From positions 248,001 to 312,000 of the forward strand of contig NZ_VZPG01000003.1 of the NCBI RefSeq assembly GCF_008801715.1: a DNA stretch of 64,000 nt, in the 5' to 3' direction. Both the position numbers and the translations under genes were made by a program. The first letter of the stretch is position 1. Each line of letters begins with the position of its first letter. Below, in pieces: positions 8,055 through 15,830 of the stretch. Below the pieces are notes generated by a model. It saw only the letters and a program-made list of their open reading frames with translations. It did not search any database and was not told the origin of the DNA. This stretch comes from Pseudochrobactrum saccharolyticum (lineage in GTDB: Bacteria; Pseudomonadota; Alphaproteobacteria; Rhizobiales; Rhizobiaceae).

Positions 8055-9247
8055 TGGACACATTTGCTCCTTTGTCTCTGCAAGGACGAATTCGGGCAGT
8101 TCTTTATGGCGTCGCTTATGGTGACGCCATCGGGGCACCGGTTGAAAAACTTTCAGCCGAGCAAATTCGCCAGCGTTACGGCCGTGTTACCAATCTGAAT
8201 ACAGAATGGCATCGCATGTCGGAGAGCGGCATAGCCCGTAACTGGCGTGTTCGGGGCAGTGGTATCGTGACTGATGATACGCTGATGACCCTGTGTCTGA
8301 TGAATATTTATAATGACGTACGCCGTCATATTGATGCCTGGGATATGGCGGACGGTATGGTGCGTGAAATTGCATGGACACCGCGCTGGGTTCCTGAATT
8401 GCAGCGTGAGGCCATGCTGATTGAGCGCCTGTTCTATCCGGAAAAATGGATTTTTCAGCGTCATCAGCTGTCCAATTGCGATCCGCGTGAAGGTGGTATC
8501 GGCAATATGGTGAATTGCGGTGCGGCGATGTATATTGCGCCGGTTGGCGTGATGAATGCCTGCAATCCGAAAGCGGCCTATGATGAGGCAATTGCTTTCG
8601 CATCCGGCCATCAGCAGAGCTATGGTCTGGAAGCCGCAGGTGTGTTGGCGGCAGCGATTGCTGCGGCTTTTATTCCGCACATTACCATTGATGAAGTGGT
8701 CAATGAGGCCGTTGCATTAGCAAAAGACGGTACAAAACAGGCTATTCTTGAAATTGTAGCCGCTGCAAAGAGCCTCAAAGGGCAGGACGCGGATAAAGTC
8801 ACCGAAGTTTTTCAGACGATTATCGGAAAATATTCACCGATGGGTGATGATGTCACGCATTCTGTGAAGAAAACCGGTGTGGCCAGTGAAGCCTATCGTC
8901 CGTCCCGCCTCAATGCGATTGAGGAACTGCCGCTGGCCTTAGGTTTTGCAGTGGTCAATGACGGTGACTTCTACAAGACCATTCATGACGGCATTAACTC
9001 CGGACGCGACACGGATTCCATCGGCGTCATGGCCGGTGCCATTCTCGGCGCTATGCATGGTGCGTCTGTCATTGACGATACGGATGCGGCGTTGCTGGAT
9101 TCAGCCAATAAGCTTGAGCTGAACAAGGCGGCGGATGCTTTCTATCAAACCGTAATAGAAATACAAAAAGCAGACAGGCAGTCCGAACAGCGCAGAGCAT
9201 CGATGTGGGATCATCTCACAAGCAATGCCGCTCACGCTGCTGCCTGA
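8051..9247 (+). CDS. ADP-ribosylglycohydrolase (DraG) family hydrolase
   Basis: Cytoplasmic enzyme of 398 residues, related to the DraG/ARH superfamily, which cleaves N- or O-glycosidic bonds to ribose with two bound divalent metals. The metal-binding motifs are all present: GDAIGAP (residues 24-30), TDDT (74-77), and GRDTDSIG near residue 315. These are the positions expected for catalytic members. It sits inside a sugar ABC operon, overlapping the binding-protein gene and followed by the transporter ATPase. It is therefore more likely a hydrolase for the imported glycoside or nucleoside-like compound than a protein de-ADP-ribosylase; this is inference from context. Confidence 0.85.
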   Translation: MMDTFAPLSLQGRIRAVLYGVAYGDAIGAPVEKLSAEQIRQRYGRVTNLNTEWHRMSESGIARNWRVRGSGIVTDDTLMTLCLMNIYNDVRRHIDAWDMADGMVREIAWTPRWVPELQREAMLIERLFYPEKWIFQRHQLSNCDPREGGIGNMVNCGAAMYIAPVGVMNACNPKAAYDEAIAFASGHQQSYGLEAAGVLAAAIAAAFIPHITIDEVVNEAVALAKDGTKQAILEIVAAAKSLKGQDADKVTEVFQTIIGKYSPMGDDVTHSVKKTGVASEAYRPSRLNAIEELPLALGFAVVNDGDFYKTIHDGINSGRDTDSIGVMAGAILGAMHGASVIDDTDAALLDSANKLELNKAADAFYQTVIEIQKADRQSEQRRASMWDHLTSNAAHAAA

Positions 9248-9285
9248 CGCTATTTTACGATCAATAACATATACCGGAGCCATAA

Positions 9286-10338
9286 ATGTCTGAAATCGAA
9301 CTGAGAAATGTAGGTAAGAGCTATGGAAAAACCTCTGTGCTTGCAGACATTTCGCTCGATATGGGTGATGGGGAATTTGTGGTTCTGGTTGGTCCGTCCG
9401 GCTGCGGAAAATCAACGCTTTTGCGCATGATTGCCGGACTGGAAGATATTACCTCCGGTGAAATCCGCATCGGGGGTAAGGTCGTTAATGATATGCGCGC
9501 GAAAGAGCGTGACATTGCGATGGTTTTTCAGAGTTATGCGCTTTATCCGCACATGAAAGTTGCGGAAAATATGAGCTTTTCTCTGAAGTTGAGTGGTACA
9601 CCGAAAGAAGAAATCCGCAAACGTGTGCAGGAAGTGGCAGAAATACTCGGCCTTGAGAAATTGCTGGACCGTTTCCCGCGCGAGCTCTCCGGCGGTCAGC
9701 GTCAGCGTGTGGCGATGGGACGTGCTATTGTACGTGCGCCAAGAGCGTTTCTGTTTGATGAGCCGTTGTCCAATCTTGATGCCAAATTGCGTGTGAAAAT
9801 GCGCAGCGAGATTAAAAAACTGCATCAGCGCCTTGGTAAAACAACTGTCTATGTCACCCATGACCAGACTGAAGCGATGACTATGGCTGATAAAATCGTC
9901 GTGCTGAATGGCGGGAAGATCGAACAATATGGGCCGCCGCTGGAACTATATAATAATCCGGCCAATATATTTGTGGCGGGTTTTATTGGCTCTCCGGAAA
10001 TCAACTTGCTGAAAACAGAGGCGAGGGGTGATCATGCTGTCACGGAGGACGGTATTGTTTTGCCGCTTGTCTCTCCGTTAAAATCACAAACCAGCATGAT
10101 GTATGGCATCCGTCCGCAGCATATTGAGATTGCTGATAAAGGTATTGAGGGACTGGTGACATTGGTTGAGCCAACCGGCGATAGTCAGGAACTGGTGGTT
10201 AAAGTCGGTGAGCAGGACATCCATGTGATTGCCAAAGGCGACCGGCAGTTTACGACGGGTATGACAGTCAGGCTGGCTCTTGATGCTGCAAAAGTTCTGC
10301 TTTTTGACAGCGTATCCGGTGAACGTCTGCGTTATTAA
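9286..10338 (+). CDS. Sugar ABC transporter ATP-binding protein (MsmK/UgpC type)
   Basis: ATPase of the importer encoded by 4749-8054, 350 residues. Walker [10 protein letters not shown] (36-44), Q-loop [10 protein letters not shown], signature LSGGQRQR (about 134), Walker [12 protein letters not shown] and the THDQTEAMT switch are intact. The C-terminal third is the regulatory TOBE-type domain (GIRPQHIEI). It is the last gene of the operon, 38 bases after the hydrolase gene. Proteins of this type often serve several CUT1 sugar importers. Confidence 0.93.
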   Translation: MSEIELRNVGKSYGKTSVLADISLDMGDGEFVVLVGPSGCGKSTLLRMIAGLEDITSGEIRIGGKVVNDMRAKERDIAMVFQSYALYPHMKVAENMSFSLKLSGTPKEEIRKRVQEVAEILGLEKLLDRFPRELSGGQRQRVAMGRAIVRAPRAFLFDEPLSNLDAKLRVKMRSEIKKLHQRLGKTTVYVTHDQTEAMTMADKIVVLNGGKIEQYGPPLELYNNPANIFVAGFIGSPEINLLKTEARGDHAVTEDGIVLPLVSPLKSQTSMMYGIRPQHIEIADKGIEGLVTLVEPTGDSQELVVKVGEQDIHVIAKGDRQFTTGMTVRLALDAAKVLLFDSVSGERLRY

Positions 10339-10575
10339 ATCCCGATGGAAGGCAATCTGTTTCCGAGTAATGCGAAGTCTTATTTGAAGTAGGGCACCTG
10401 TGTAGAGCGGCTAACGAAGTGCCATGCTCTGCACCATTCGTTCAGCTAAAAAATCGACCACTGCCCGTTCAGATGGCAATTGTCCGCGGCGATGGAACGG
10501 TGATTTAAACACAGCCCGACACAACTTGTCTCAGCCTGTACCCGCGTGAGGCCGACAGGATTGGCGGTGTTTGTT

Positions 10576-11025
10576 TCATTGTAACCGGCGATCCACAGCA
10601 CCGCGGCGCGGATAGATAGACAGATCTTCATCTTCCGGATCTGTCTCAAGGCGTTTCAGGATCGGGCAATGCGGCCGGTGATCCCCCTGACAGGCATTGA
10701 CCAGCATTGTCAGTGTGTTGGACATATCCTGCAGCGCTTTGATTTTGATGGCGAGTTCGTCGATATGGCCTTGAGCCATTTGTTTGACTTCTGCGCTTTT
10801 GCGTGAATCATCCCGCCACAGGCTGAGAAGATCGCTGATTTCGGCAACGGAAAATCCCAGATCGCGTGCCCGCCGGATGAAGCGGAGCATATGCACATCA
10901 GTATTGGAATAATCACGATAGCCGGCGGATGTGCGGCCAGCGACCGGCACAAGTCCGATTTGCTCATAATAGCGGATCATTTTAGCTGATACGCCGGAAG
11001 CTTTTGCTGCCTGACCAATATTCAT
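10576..11025 (-). CDS. cueR: CueR/HmrR copper-responsive MerR-family regulator
   Basis: Activator that twists promoters with 19-bp spacers when it binds Cu(I), Ag(I) or Au(I). The 149-residue protein has the MerR helix-turn-helix (residues 1-70, NIGQAAKASGVSAKMIRYYE), a coiled-coil dimerisation helix, and the metal loop with Cys112 and Cys120 (CQGDHRPHC). These are the same positions as in E. coli CueR, and Ser77, typical of the monovalent-metal class, is also present. It is encoded 62 bases after copA on the same strand, with a good GGAAGGAG ribosome site. The four matching promoters in this locus are its likely targets. The C-terminal tail after the metal loop (about 26 residues) is longer than usual. 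Confidence 0.92.
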   Translation of the reverse strand: MNIGQAAKASGVSAKMIRYYEQIGLVPVAGRTSAGYRDYSNTDVHMLRFIRRARDLGFSVAEISDLLSLWRDDSRKSAEVKQMAQGHIDELAIKIKALQDMSNTLTMLVNACQGDHRPHCPILKRLETDPEDEDLSIYPRRGAVDRRLQ

Positions 11026-11047
11026 CGAGGTTCTCCTTCCAAGAATG

Positions 11048-11079
11048 TGCAGCCGGTCCGCATTAAAAGACCGGCTGCA
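11048..11079 (-). terminator. Hairpin between copA and the CueR gene
   Basis: An 11-bp perfect stem (TGCAGCCGGTC at 11048-11058 pairs with 11069-11079) and a 10-base loop lie between the copA stop and the regulator start. There is no T-run. It may end most copA transcripts and so keep regulator levels low, or only stabilise the mRNA. Confidence 0.6.
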
Positions 11080-11087
11080 AGACTTTG

Positions 11088-13589
11088 TCAGTTGGCGATT
11101 TTGAATGAACGCAAGCGCAGGGCATTACCCAGCACAAACACACTGGACAGTGCCATCGCTCCAGCGGCGAAAACCGGAGACAACAGAATGCCATAGGCCG
11201 GATAAAGCAGACCGGCTGCAACCGGAACCAGAGCGGCATTATAGATAAATGCCCAGAACAGGTTTTGCCGGATATTGCCGATGGTTGCTTTTGACAGGGC
11301 AATTGCATTCGGCACGCCCTGTAAGCTACCGGACATCAGAACAACATCTGCTGCTTCAATGGCGATATCTGTTCCTGTGCCGATGGCCAGACCCACATCC
11401 GCCTCGGCCAGTGCCGGTGCATCATTAATGCCATCGCCAACGAATGCAGTCTGACCATATTGAGCCTTCAGGCGGCGAATAGCTTCAACTTTGCCATTCG
11501 GTAATACTTCGGCCACGACCTCATCAATGCCCAGACGTGCTGCAATCGCTTTGGCTGTGCGGGCATTGTCACCGGTAATCATTGCCACTTTGAGGCCGAG
11601 ATTATGCATGGCTTTAATGGCCGCAGGTGTGGTTTCCTTGATCGGATCGGCAACAGCAATGATGGCTGCCAGCTTGCCGTCGATTGCCGCATAAAGCGGG
11701 GATTTGCCTTCATTGCCAAGCCGTTCCGCGATTTTGGCAAAAGCAGCTACATCATGGCCGAGCTCGGTCATGTAACGGTCGGCACCAATCTCAATGCGTT
11801 TGCTATCCACTACCGCTTTGACACCGAAACCTGTTACCGATTCAAAATCGGATACGGGTGACAAGGAAAGTCCTTCATCTGCTGCCGCATCAACAATGGC
11901 ACGGGCAATCGGATGTTCCGATTTTGCCTCTACTGCTGCAACAAGTGCCAGTATATTGGCACGATCGAAGCCATTTGCCAGTTCCAGATCCGTCAGAGCA
12001 GGTTTGCCTTCAGTCAGCGTGCCTGTTTTATCGAGAGCAACAACCTTGGCATCTTTGAGCAATTGCAGCGCTTCACCTTTGCGGAAAAGGACGCCGAGTT
12101 CCGCACCGCGACCGGTGCCGACCATGATTGAGGTTGGAGTTGCCAGACCCATGGCACACGGGCAGGCGATAATCAGCACGGCAACGGCATTCACCAATGC
12201 GAAAGTCAGCGCCGGTGACGGACCAAGAATGAGCCATGCGGCAAATGTCAGAGCGGCCACTGCAAAGACAGCCGGTACAAACCACATTGTCACTTTGTCG
12301 ACCAGTGCCTGAATTGGCAGTTTTGAACCTTGTGCTTCTTCAACCATACGGATGATCTGGGACAGGACAGTGTTGCCGCCGACGGCGGTTGCACGATAGG
12401 CAAAGGCCCCTTTCTGGTTGACGGTGCCGCCGACGATCTCACTGCCAACGGATTTTACAACAGGGATCGGCTCACCGGTGATCATGGATTCGTCGACATA
12501 GCTGCTACCTTCGACGACTTCGCCATCGACTGGCAGGCGCTCACCCGGACGGACTTCAACAATATCACCGGACACAACATCATCAACCGGCAGATCGACG
12601 ACTTGACCATTTCTGCGCACCCGTGCGGTTTTTGCCTGAAGACCCGCAAGACGTTTGATCGCCTCGGAGGTGCGCCCTTTAGCGCGGGCTTCCAGCAAAC
12701 GGCCAAGCAGGATCAGCGTGACAATAACGGCTGCCGCTTCATAATAGACATTGATAGTACCGGCAGGCAGAAGGCGGGGGGCAAAGGTCGCAACCAGCGA
12801 ATAGCCGTAAGCTGCAAGCGTGCCGACAGCCACCAGCGAGTTCATATCCGGTGCAAAACGGATAAGCGCCGGAAGTCCTTTTTCATAAAACCGGATACCC
12901 GGAATGAAGAGCACCAAAGTCGTCAGAGCAAACTGGATATACCAGTTCCACTGCATGCCGATGGTTGATTCAATCAGCCCGTGTACACCCGGAATAATAT
13001 GCGATCCCATTTCCATCAGGAAAACAGGAAGCGTCAGAACCGCCGCTATGGTGAAATCGCGGGTCAGCTCACGCCGTTCGGTTTCTTTTCGCTCTGCCCG
13101 TGCGTCATCCTCATTGCTGCTCTGGCTACCTGAGCCTGCAATCAGCTTGGCCTCATAACCGGCATCAGCAATTGCCGCGATCAGGTCTGCGGTACTCGCC
13201 GTTCCGTGAATAGTTGCGCGTTCTGTTGCCAGATTGACCACAGCATTTGTAACGCCTGAAATAGCTTTCAATGCACGTTCAACACGGCCGACACAGGATG
13301 CGCAGGTCATGCCTTCAACGGAGAGCTCCACGGGGCCGGTTGCCGCAGGCATTTGCGCAGGCACGGAGTAGCCAGCCTTTTCGATGGCTTCGATTAATCT
13401 CACGCGAGGGACAGTTGAGTCGGTTGTGATATTCGCGCGCTCTGTTGCCAGATTGACCGACACAGTTTCAACGCCTGGCACAGCTTTCAGTGCGCGTTCA
13501 ATACTGCCGACGCAGGATGCGCAGGTCATTCCTTCAACAGGTAAGGACACAGTTTCAGATAAGTCTTTTGCTCGAACGGGGGCATTCAT
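11088..13589 (-). CDS. copA: Copper-exporting P1B-type ATPase
   Basis: Pumps Cu(I) from cytoplasm to periplasm. The 833-residue protein has two N-terminal heavy-metal-associated domains, each with GMTCASC, then eight expected membrane helices. The metal-transport motif CPC (about residue 475, [13 protein letters not shown]), the phosphorylation site DKTGT (about 520) and the [10 protein letters not shown] hinge are present. I chose the ATG at 13589 because AGGAGG (13595-13600) lies 5 bases upstream; the open frame extends 15 codons further into the promoter region. It is transcribed divergently from copZ, from a promoter with the CueR hallmark (13630-13660). The regulator gene follows downstream. 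Confidence 0.96.
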   Translation of the reverse strand: MNAPVRAKDLSETVSLPVEGMTCASCVGSIERALKAVPGVETVSVNLATERANITTDSTVPRVRLIEAIEKAGYSVPAQMPAATGPVELSVEGMTCASCVGRVERALKAISGVTNAVVNLATERATIHGTASTADLIAAIADAGYEAKLIAGSGSQSSNEDDARAERKETERRELTRDFTIAAVLTLPVFLMEMGSHIIPGVHGLIESTIGMQWNWYIQFALTTLVLFIPGIRFYEKGLPALIRFAPDMNSLVAVGTLAAYGYSLVATFAPRLLPAGTINVYYEAAAVIVTLILLGRLLEARAKGRTSEAIKRLAGLQAKTARVRRNGQVVDLPVDDVVSGDIVEVRPGERLPVDGEVVEGSSYVDESMITGEPIPVVKSVGSEIVGGTVNQKGAFAYRATAVGGNTVLSQIIRMVEEAQGSKLPIQALVDKVTMWFVPAVFAVAALTFAAWLILGPSPALTFALVNAVAVLIIACPCAMGLATPTSIMVGTGRGAELGVLFRKGEALQLLKDAKVVALDKTGTLTEGKPALTDLELANGFDRANILALVAAVEAKSEHPIARAIVDAAADEGLSLSPVSDFESVTGFGVKAVVDSKRIEIGADRYMTELGHDVAAFAKIAERLGNEGKSPLYAAIDGKLAAIIAVADPIKETTPAAIKAMHNLGLKVAMITGDNARTAKAIAARLGIDEVVAEVLPNGKVEAIRRLKAQYGQTAFVGDGINDAPALAEADVGLAIGTGTDIAIEAADVVLMSGSLQGVPNAIALSKATIGNIRQNLFWAFIYNAALVPVAAGLLYPAYGILLSPVFAAGAMALSSVFVLGNALRLRSFKIAN

Positions 13590-13629
13590 AGCCGCCTCCT
13601 TTTCTTTCCGAAAATTTAAATTCGGTGCG

Positions 13630-13660
13630 AGCATGAGGCTTCCAACAATTGGAAGGTCAA
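13630..13660 (-). promoter_or_regulatory. CueR/HmrR-type promoter of copA
   Basis: On the minus strand, TTGACC (13655-13660) is followed by exactly 19 bases and CATGCT (13630-13635). The spacer holds the dyad TTCCAA-TTG-TTGGAA. The over-long spacer with a dyad is the mark of MerR/CueR-activated promoters. It lies 41 bases before the copA start codon. Confidence 0.88.
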
Positions 13661-13686
13661 GAGCAAAAATTTCTTTGTTTTCACCC

Positions 13687-13717
13687 TTGACCTTTCCATG
13701 GTTGGAAACCCCATCTT
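13687..13717 (+). promoter_or_regulatory. CueR/HmrR-type promoter of copZ
   Basis: TTGACC at 13687-13692, a 19-bp spacer, and CATCTT at 13712-13717. The spacer has the dyad TTTCCA-TGG-TTGGAAA. It drives copZ, which starts 33 bases later, and is back-to-back with the copA promoter. Confidence 0.88.
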
Positions 13718-13750
13718 GATGTCATGAGAGCCAAATAAAGGAGAAGTCTC

Positions 13751-13945
13751 ATGGAACTGAAGATCGAAAATATGACCTGCGGCGGTTGCGCTAAATCCGT
13801 GACCAAAGCCATTCAGTCGGTAGATGCCAATGCGAAGATTGAAACCGATCCGGCAACACGGCTGGTAAGAATTGAAACTGCTGTCAGTTCTGATGCATTG
13901 CAGAAAGTTCTCGAAGAGGCAGGTTATCCCGCAGCTGTGAACTAA
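13751..13945 (+). CDS. copZ: CopZ-like copper chaperone
   Basis: Small cytoplasmic Cu(I) carrier of 64 residues, a single heavy-metal-associated ferredoxin-like fold. The metal-binding motif MTCGGC is at residues 8-13, and the family's C-terminal LEEAGYPA segment is present. It would pass copper to the ATPase encoded divergently. It lies directly behind a CueR-type promoter and is followed after 14 bases by a tiny Met/His-rich membrane peptide gene, with which it forms an operon. AAGGAG precedes the ATG. Confidence 0.93.
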   Translation: MELKIENMTCGGCAKSVTKAIQSVDANAKIETDPATRLVRIETAVSSDALQKVLEEAGYPAAVN

Positions 13946-13959
13946 ACAGGGGAATGATT

Positions 13960-14142
13960 ATGAACAAGCTGAGCCTTATTCTTATCGCAGGCGCACTTGC
14001 TGTGAGTGTCGGGCTGGTATTTGTACAAAACCGGCTGGAAGTGAAAGGCGGAATGCAAGGACATTCCATGCAGGGTATGGCGATGCCGGATCATGCAATG
14101 CGGACAGAAGAGGCGTCTTCTGAGTCGACACCGGTGCCGTGA
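13960..14142 (+). CDS. Small Met/His-rich membrane-anchored peptide, probably copper-binding
   Basis: A 60-residue protein with an N-terminal hydrophobic segment (about residues 5-22) that could be a signal anchor. A short exported tail is rich in Met and His (MQGHSMQGMAMPDHAM within about residues 32-48). Such Met/His clusters bind Cu(I)/Cu(II) in periplasmic copper proteins. I chose the ATG at 13960 because AGGGGA (13948-13953) is 6 bases upstream; the ATG at 13954 abuts that site. It shares the copper-controlled promoter with copZ. I recognise no named family; the role as periplasmic copper scavenger is inference. Confidence 0.75.
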   Translation: MNKLSLILIAGALAVSVGLVFVQNRLEVKGGMQGHSMQGMAMPDHAMRTEEASSESTPVP

Positions 14143-14190
14143 CAATCAGCTGGCAATGTGTTGAGGATTCGCTATATCCGCATCATGAAG

Positions 14191-14224
14191 AACCCGCTGC
14201 GATCATTTCGCAGCGGGTTTTACT
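14191..14224. terminator. Bidirectional terminator between copZ operon and reductase gene
   Basis: An 11-bp stem (AACCCGCTGCG at 14191-14201 with its complement at 14209-14219), a 7-base loop, then a T-rich run (GGGTTTTACT). Read on the other strand it also ends in A/T-rich sequence, so it can serve both converging operons. Confidence 0.85.
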
Positions 14225-14229
14225 GTATT

Positions 14230-15258
14230 TTATTCGGCTATAGCCGCGATTGGTAATGTTTCCGGCGTGAAGAATATATCTGCATGCATATCTTCTTTTT
14301 GTAATCCGCGGGCAAAAGTAACAGCCATTGCTGCATCAACCATCAATGGTGGCCCCGCGACATAGGCTTTCCAGCCGCTGAAATCAGAAATGTCTTCTGC
14401 AACCGCGCGGGTCACAAAACCGCTCCGGTAAAGTTCAGAGCGTGCCTCTGATAAGACCGGTGTGAACGACAGGTTCGGATGCTTTTCTGTCAGACCGCGA
14501 AAATGCTCCGTGAGATAAAGATCACGTTCGGAGCGTGCGCCGAAATAGATATGAATCTTCTGTTTCATACCATGGGCAAGAGCGGTTTCTACAATAGATT
14601 TGATCGGGGCAAGTCCTGAGCCTCCGGCAATACACAGGATCGGGTCACTATGATACTGCCGCAGGAACGAAGCCCCTAAAGCGACCTCCATCTTTATGGG
14701 ATCACCGGTTTTCAATGTCTGATGTACATAGCCGGATGTAATGCCTGCGGGAACATGGCGGATGTGAAATTCTAAGTGTCTCTCACCGGAGCGGTTTGCC
14801 ATGGAATAGCTGCGGGAAGGTACGCTGTTAAAGCTGAGTTCAGCATATTGTCCCGCCGAAAAATGCAGCGGCAAACCATTTTCAGGCGTGACTTGCACCA
14901 GTTTGATATCATGGGTGAGATCTTCAATACGGGTAACAATACCTTTTAGCTGCTGCGCAGGTTGTAGTTCTTCATGCTCTGCGCCCAGCCATGCCACAGT
15001 TGCATCTGTCAGCGGTACAGAACGGCATGCGAGAATTAATCCTTCGGCTTTTTCCTCGTCAGAGAGAGCGAAACGGGAATGCTGAAGCATCTCCACTTCC
15101 CCTTCGATAAGGCGGGATTTACAGGAGCCGCAGCGGCCGGATTTGCAACCGTGAGGATAGGAAATACCTGATGTCAAAGCCGCTTCCAGCAGAGTTTGCC
15201 CGTCAGCACAGGTAATACTGCTGCGGGCCTGACGGATATCAATGCGTTTTGATGTCAT
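14230..15258 (-). CDS. 2Fe-2S flavin oxidoreductase (ferredoxin-NAD(P) reductase type)
   Basis: Electron-transfer enzyme of 342 residues in three parts. The N-terminal plant-type 2Fe-2S ferredoxin domain has Cys38, Cys43, Cys46 and Cys78 (CX4CX2C...C). The FAD domain has the RSYSMAN motif (about residue 145). The NAD(P) domain has CIAGGSGLAPIKS (about 205). This order is that of CDP-6-deoxyglucoseen reductase and phenol/toluene oxygenase reductases, but no oxygenase gene is nearby. It overlaps the glutaredoxin-like gene by 4 bases and shares its CueR-type promoter, so it probably works in copper stress. Possible roles are reduction of copper, of a thiol partner or of damaged iron-sulfur centres; none is shown. 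Confidence 0.88.
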   Translation of the reverse strand: MTSKRIDIRQARSSITCADGQTLLEAALTSGISYPHGCKSGRCGSCKSRLIEGEVEMLQHSRFALSDEEKAEGLILACRSVPLTDATVAWLGAEHEELQPAQQLKGIVTRIEDLTHDIKLVQVTPENGLPLHFSAGQYAELSFNSVPSRSYSMANRSGERHLEFHIRHVPAGITSGYVHQTLKTGDPIKMEVALGASFLRQYHSDPILCIAGGSGLAPIKSIVETALAHGMKQKIHIYFGARSERDLYLTEHFRGLTEKHPNLSFTPVLSEARSELYRSGFVTRAVAEDISDFSGWKAYVAGPPLMVDAAMAVTFARGLQKEDMHADIFFTPETLPIAAIAE

Positions 15259-15542
15259 CGTTGTGCCTCTGATGTTTTCAGCTGTGCATCTGACAAACCT
15301 AGCGCCTTCATCAAGCCGGGTTTCTGGCTCAAAAATGTGCCGTAAAAAACCTGATCGCCGACAATGCTGATCGGTGCAACACGCACACCGGTACGTGTTT
15401 TGGCTTCTTCTCCGATCAGCGGATCGGTGAGATCACGTTCCTCATAGGCAATCTTTTGCTGGGCGAGCCAGTGCTTGAGTGCATGGCAATCGGGGCAGGT
15501 CGGAGTTGTATAGATGAGGAGTTGCGGTGTACCGGCATTCAT
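15255..15542 (-). CDS. Glutaredoxin-like protein
   Basis: Small thiol-disulfide protein of 95 residues with the N-terminal motif TTPTCPDCHALK. The active-site CPDC is near residue 16-19, and a cis-proline segment follows (RVAPISIVGD, about 62-71). I use the ATG at 15542; the open frame runs back to 15623 but crosses the -10 box of the promoter at 15622-15652. The stop overlaps the start of the oxidoreductase gene, so the two are co-translated. Under a copper-responsive promoter it may keep protein thiols reduced or carry Cu(I); both are inference. Confidence 0.85.
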   Translation of the reverse strand: MNAGTPQLLIYTTPTCPDCHALKHWLAQQKIAYEERDLTDPLIGEEAKTRTGVRVAPISIVGDQVFYGTFLSQKPGLMKALGLSDAQLKTSEAQR

Positions 15543-15621
15543 CTTTTTGCCTTTCTCTGAATGGGACAAGGTTCCTCTGAAAACAGCGACTGAATTGTGC
15601 TGCCAGAACAACATTGCAGGC

Positions 15622-15652
15622 ACGATGCAGCTTCCAGCGCTTGTAAGGTCAA
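15622..15652 (-). promoter_or_regulatory. CueR/HmrR-type promoter of the glutaredoxin-reductase operon
   Basis: On the minus strand, TTGACC (15647-15652), exactly 19 bases, then CATCGT (15622-15627). The spacer keeps the right half-site GCTGGAAGC; the left half is less symmetrical than at the other three copper promoters, so it may be weaker. Confidence 0.8.
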
Positions 15653-15745
15653 GAGCTGTTTCCGGCCGAAAAACGAAACGTTACAAAGCGGGGAGGGATG
15701 TTTATCGGAGCAAGACAGAAATTTTTTGTTTTGCTTTTAAGGCTC

Positions 15746-15776
15746 TTGACCTTTCCATCGTTGGAAACACCACCTT
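15746..15776 (+). promoter_or_regulatory. CueR/HmrR-type promoter of the RND efflux operon
   Basis: TTGACC at 15746-15751, 19-bp spacer, CACCTT at 15771-15776. The spacer (TTTCCATCGTTGGAAAC) is nearly identical to that of the copZ promoter. The efflux genes begin 54 bases later. Confidence 0.85.
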
Positions 15777-15830
15777 CATCAAAATTGAGCGCGGTATCTC
15801 CTGAAGATGCCTTTATGAAGGTAAACTGAA

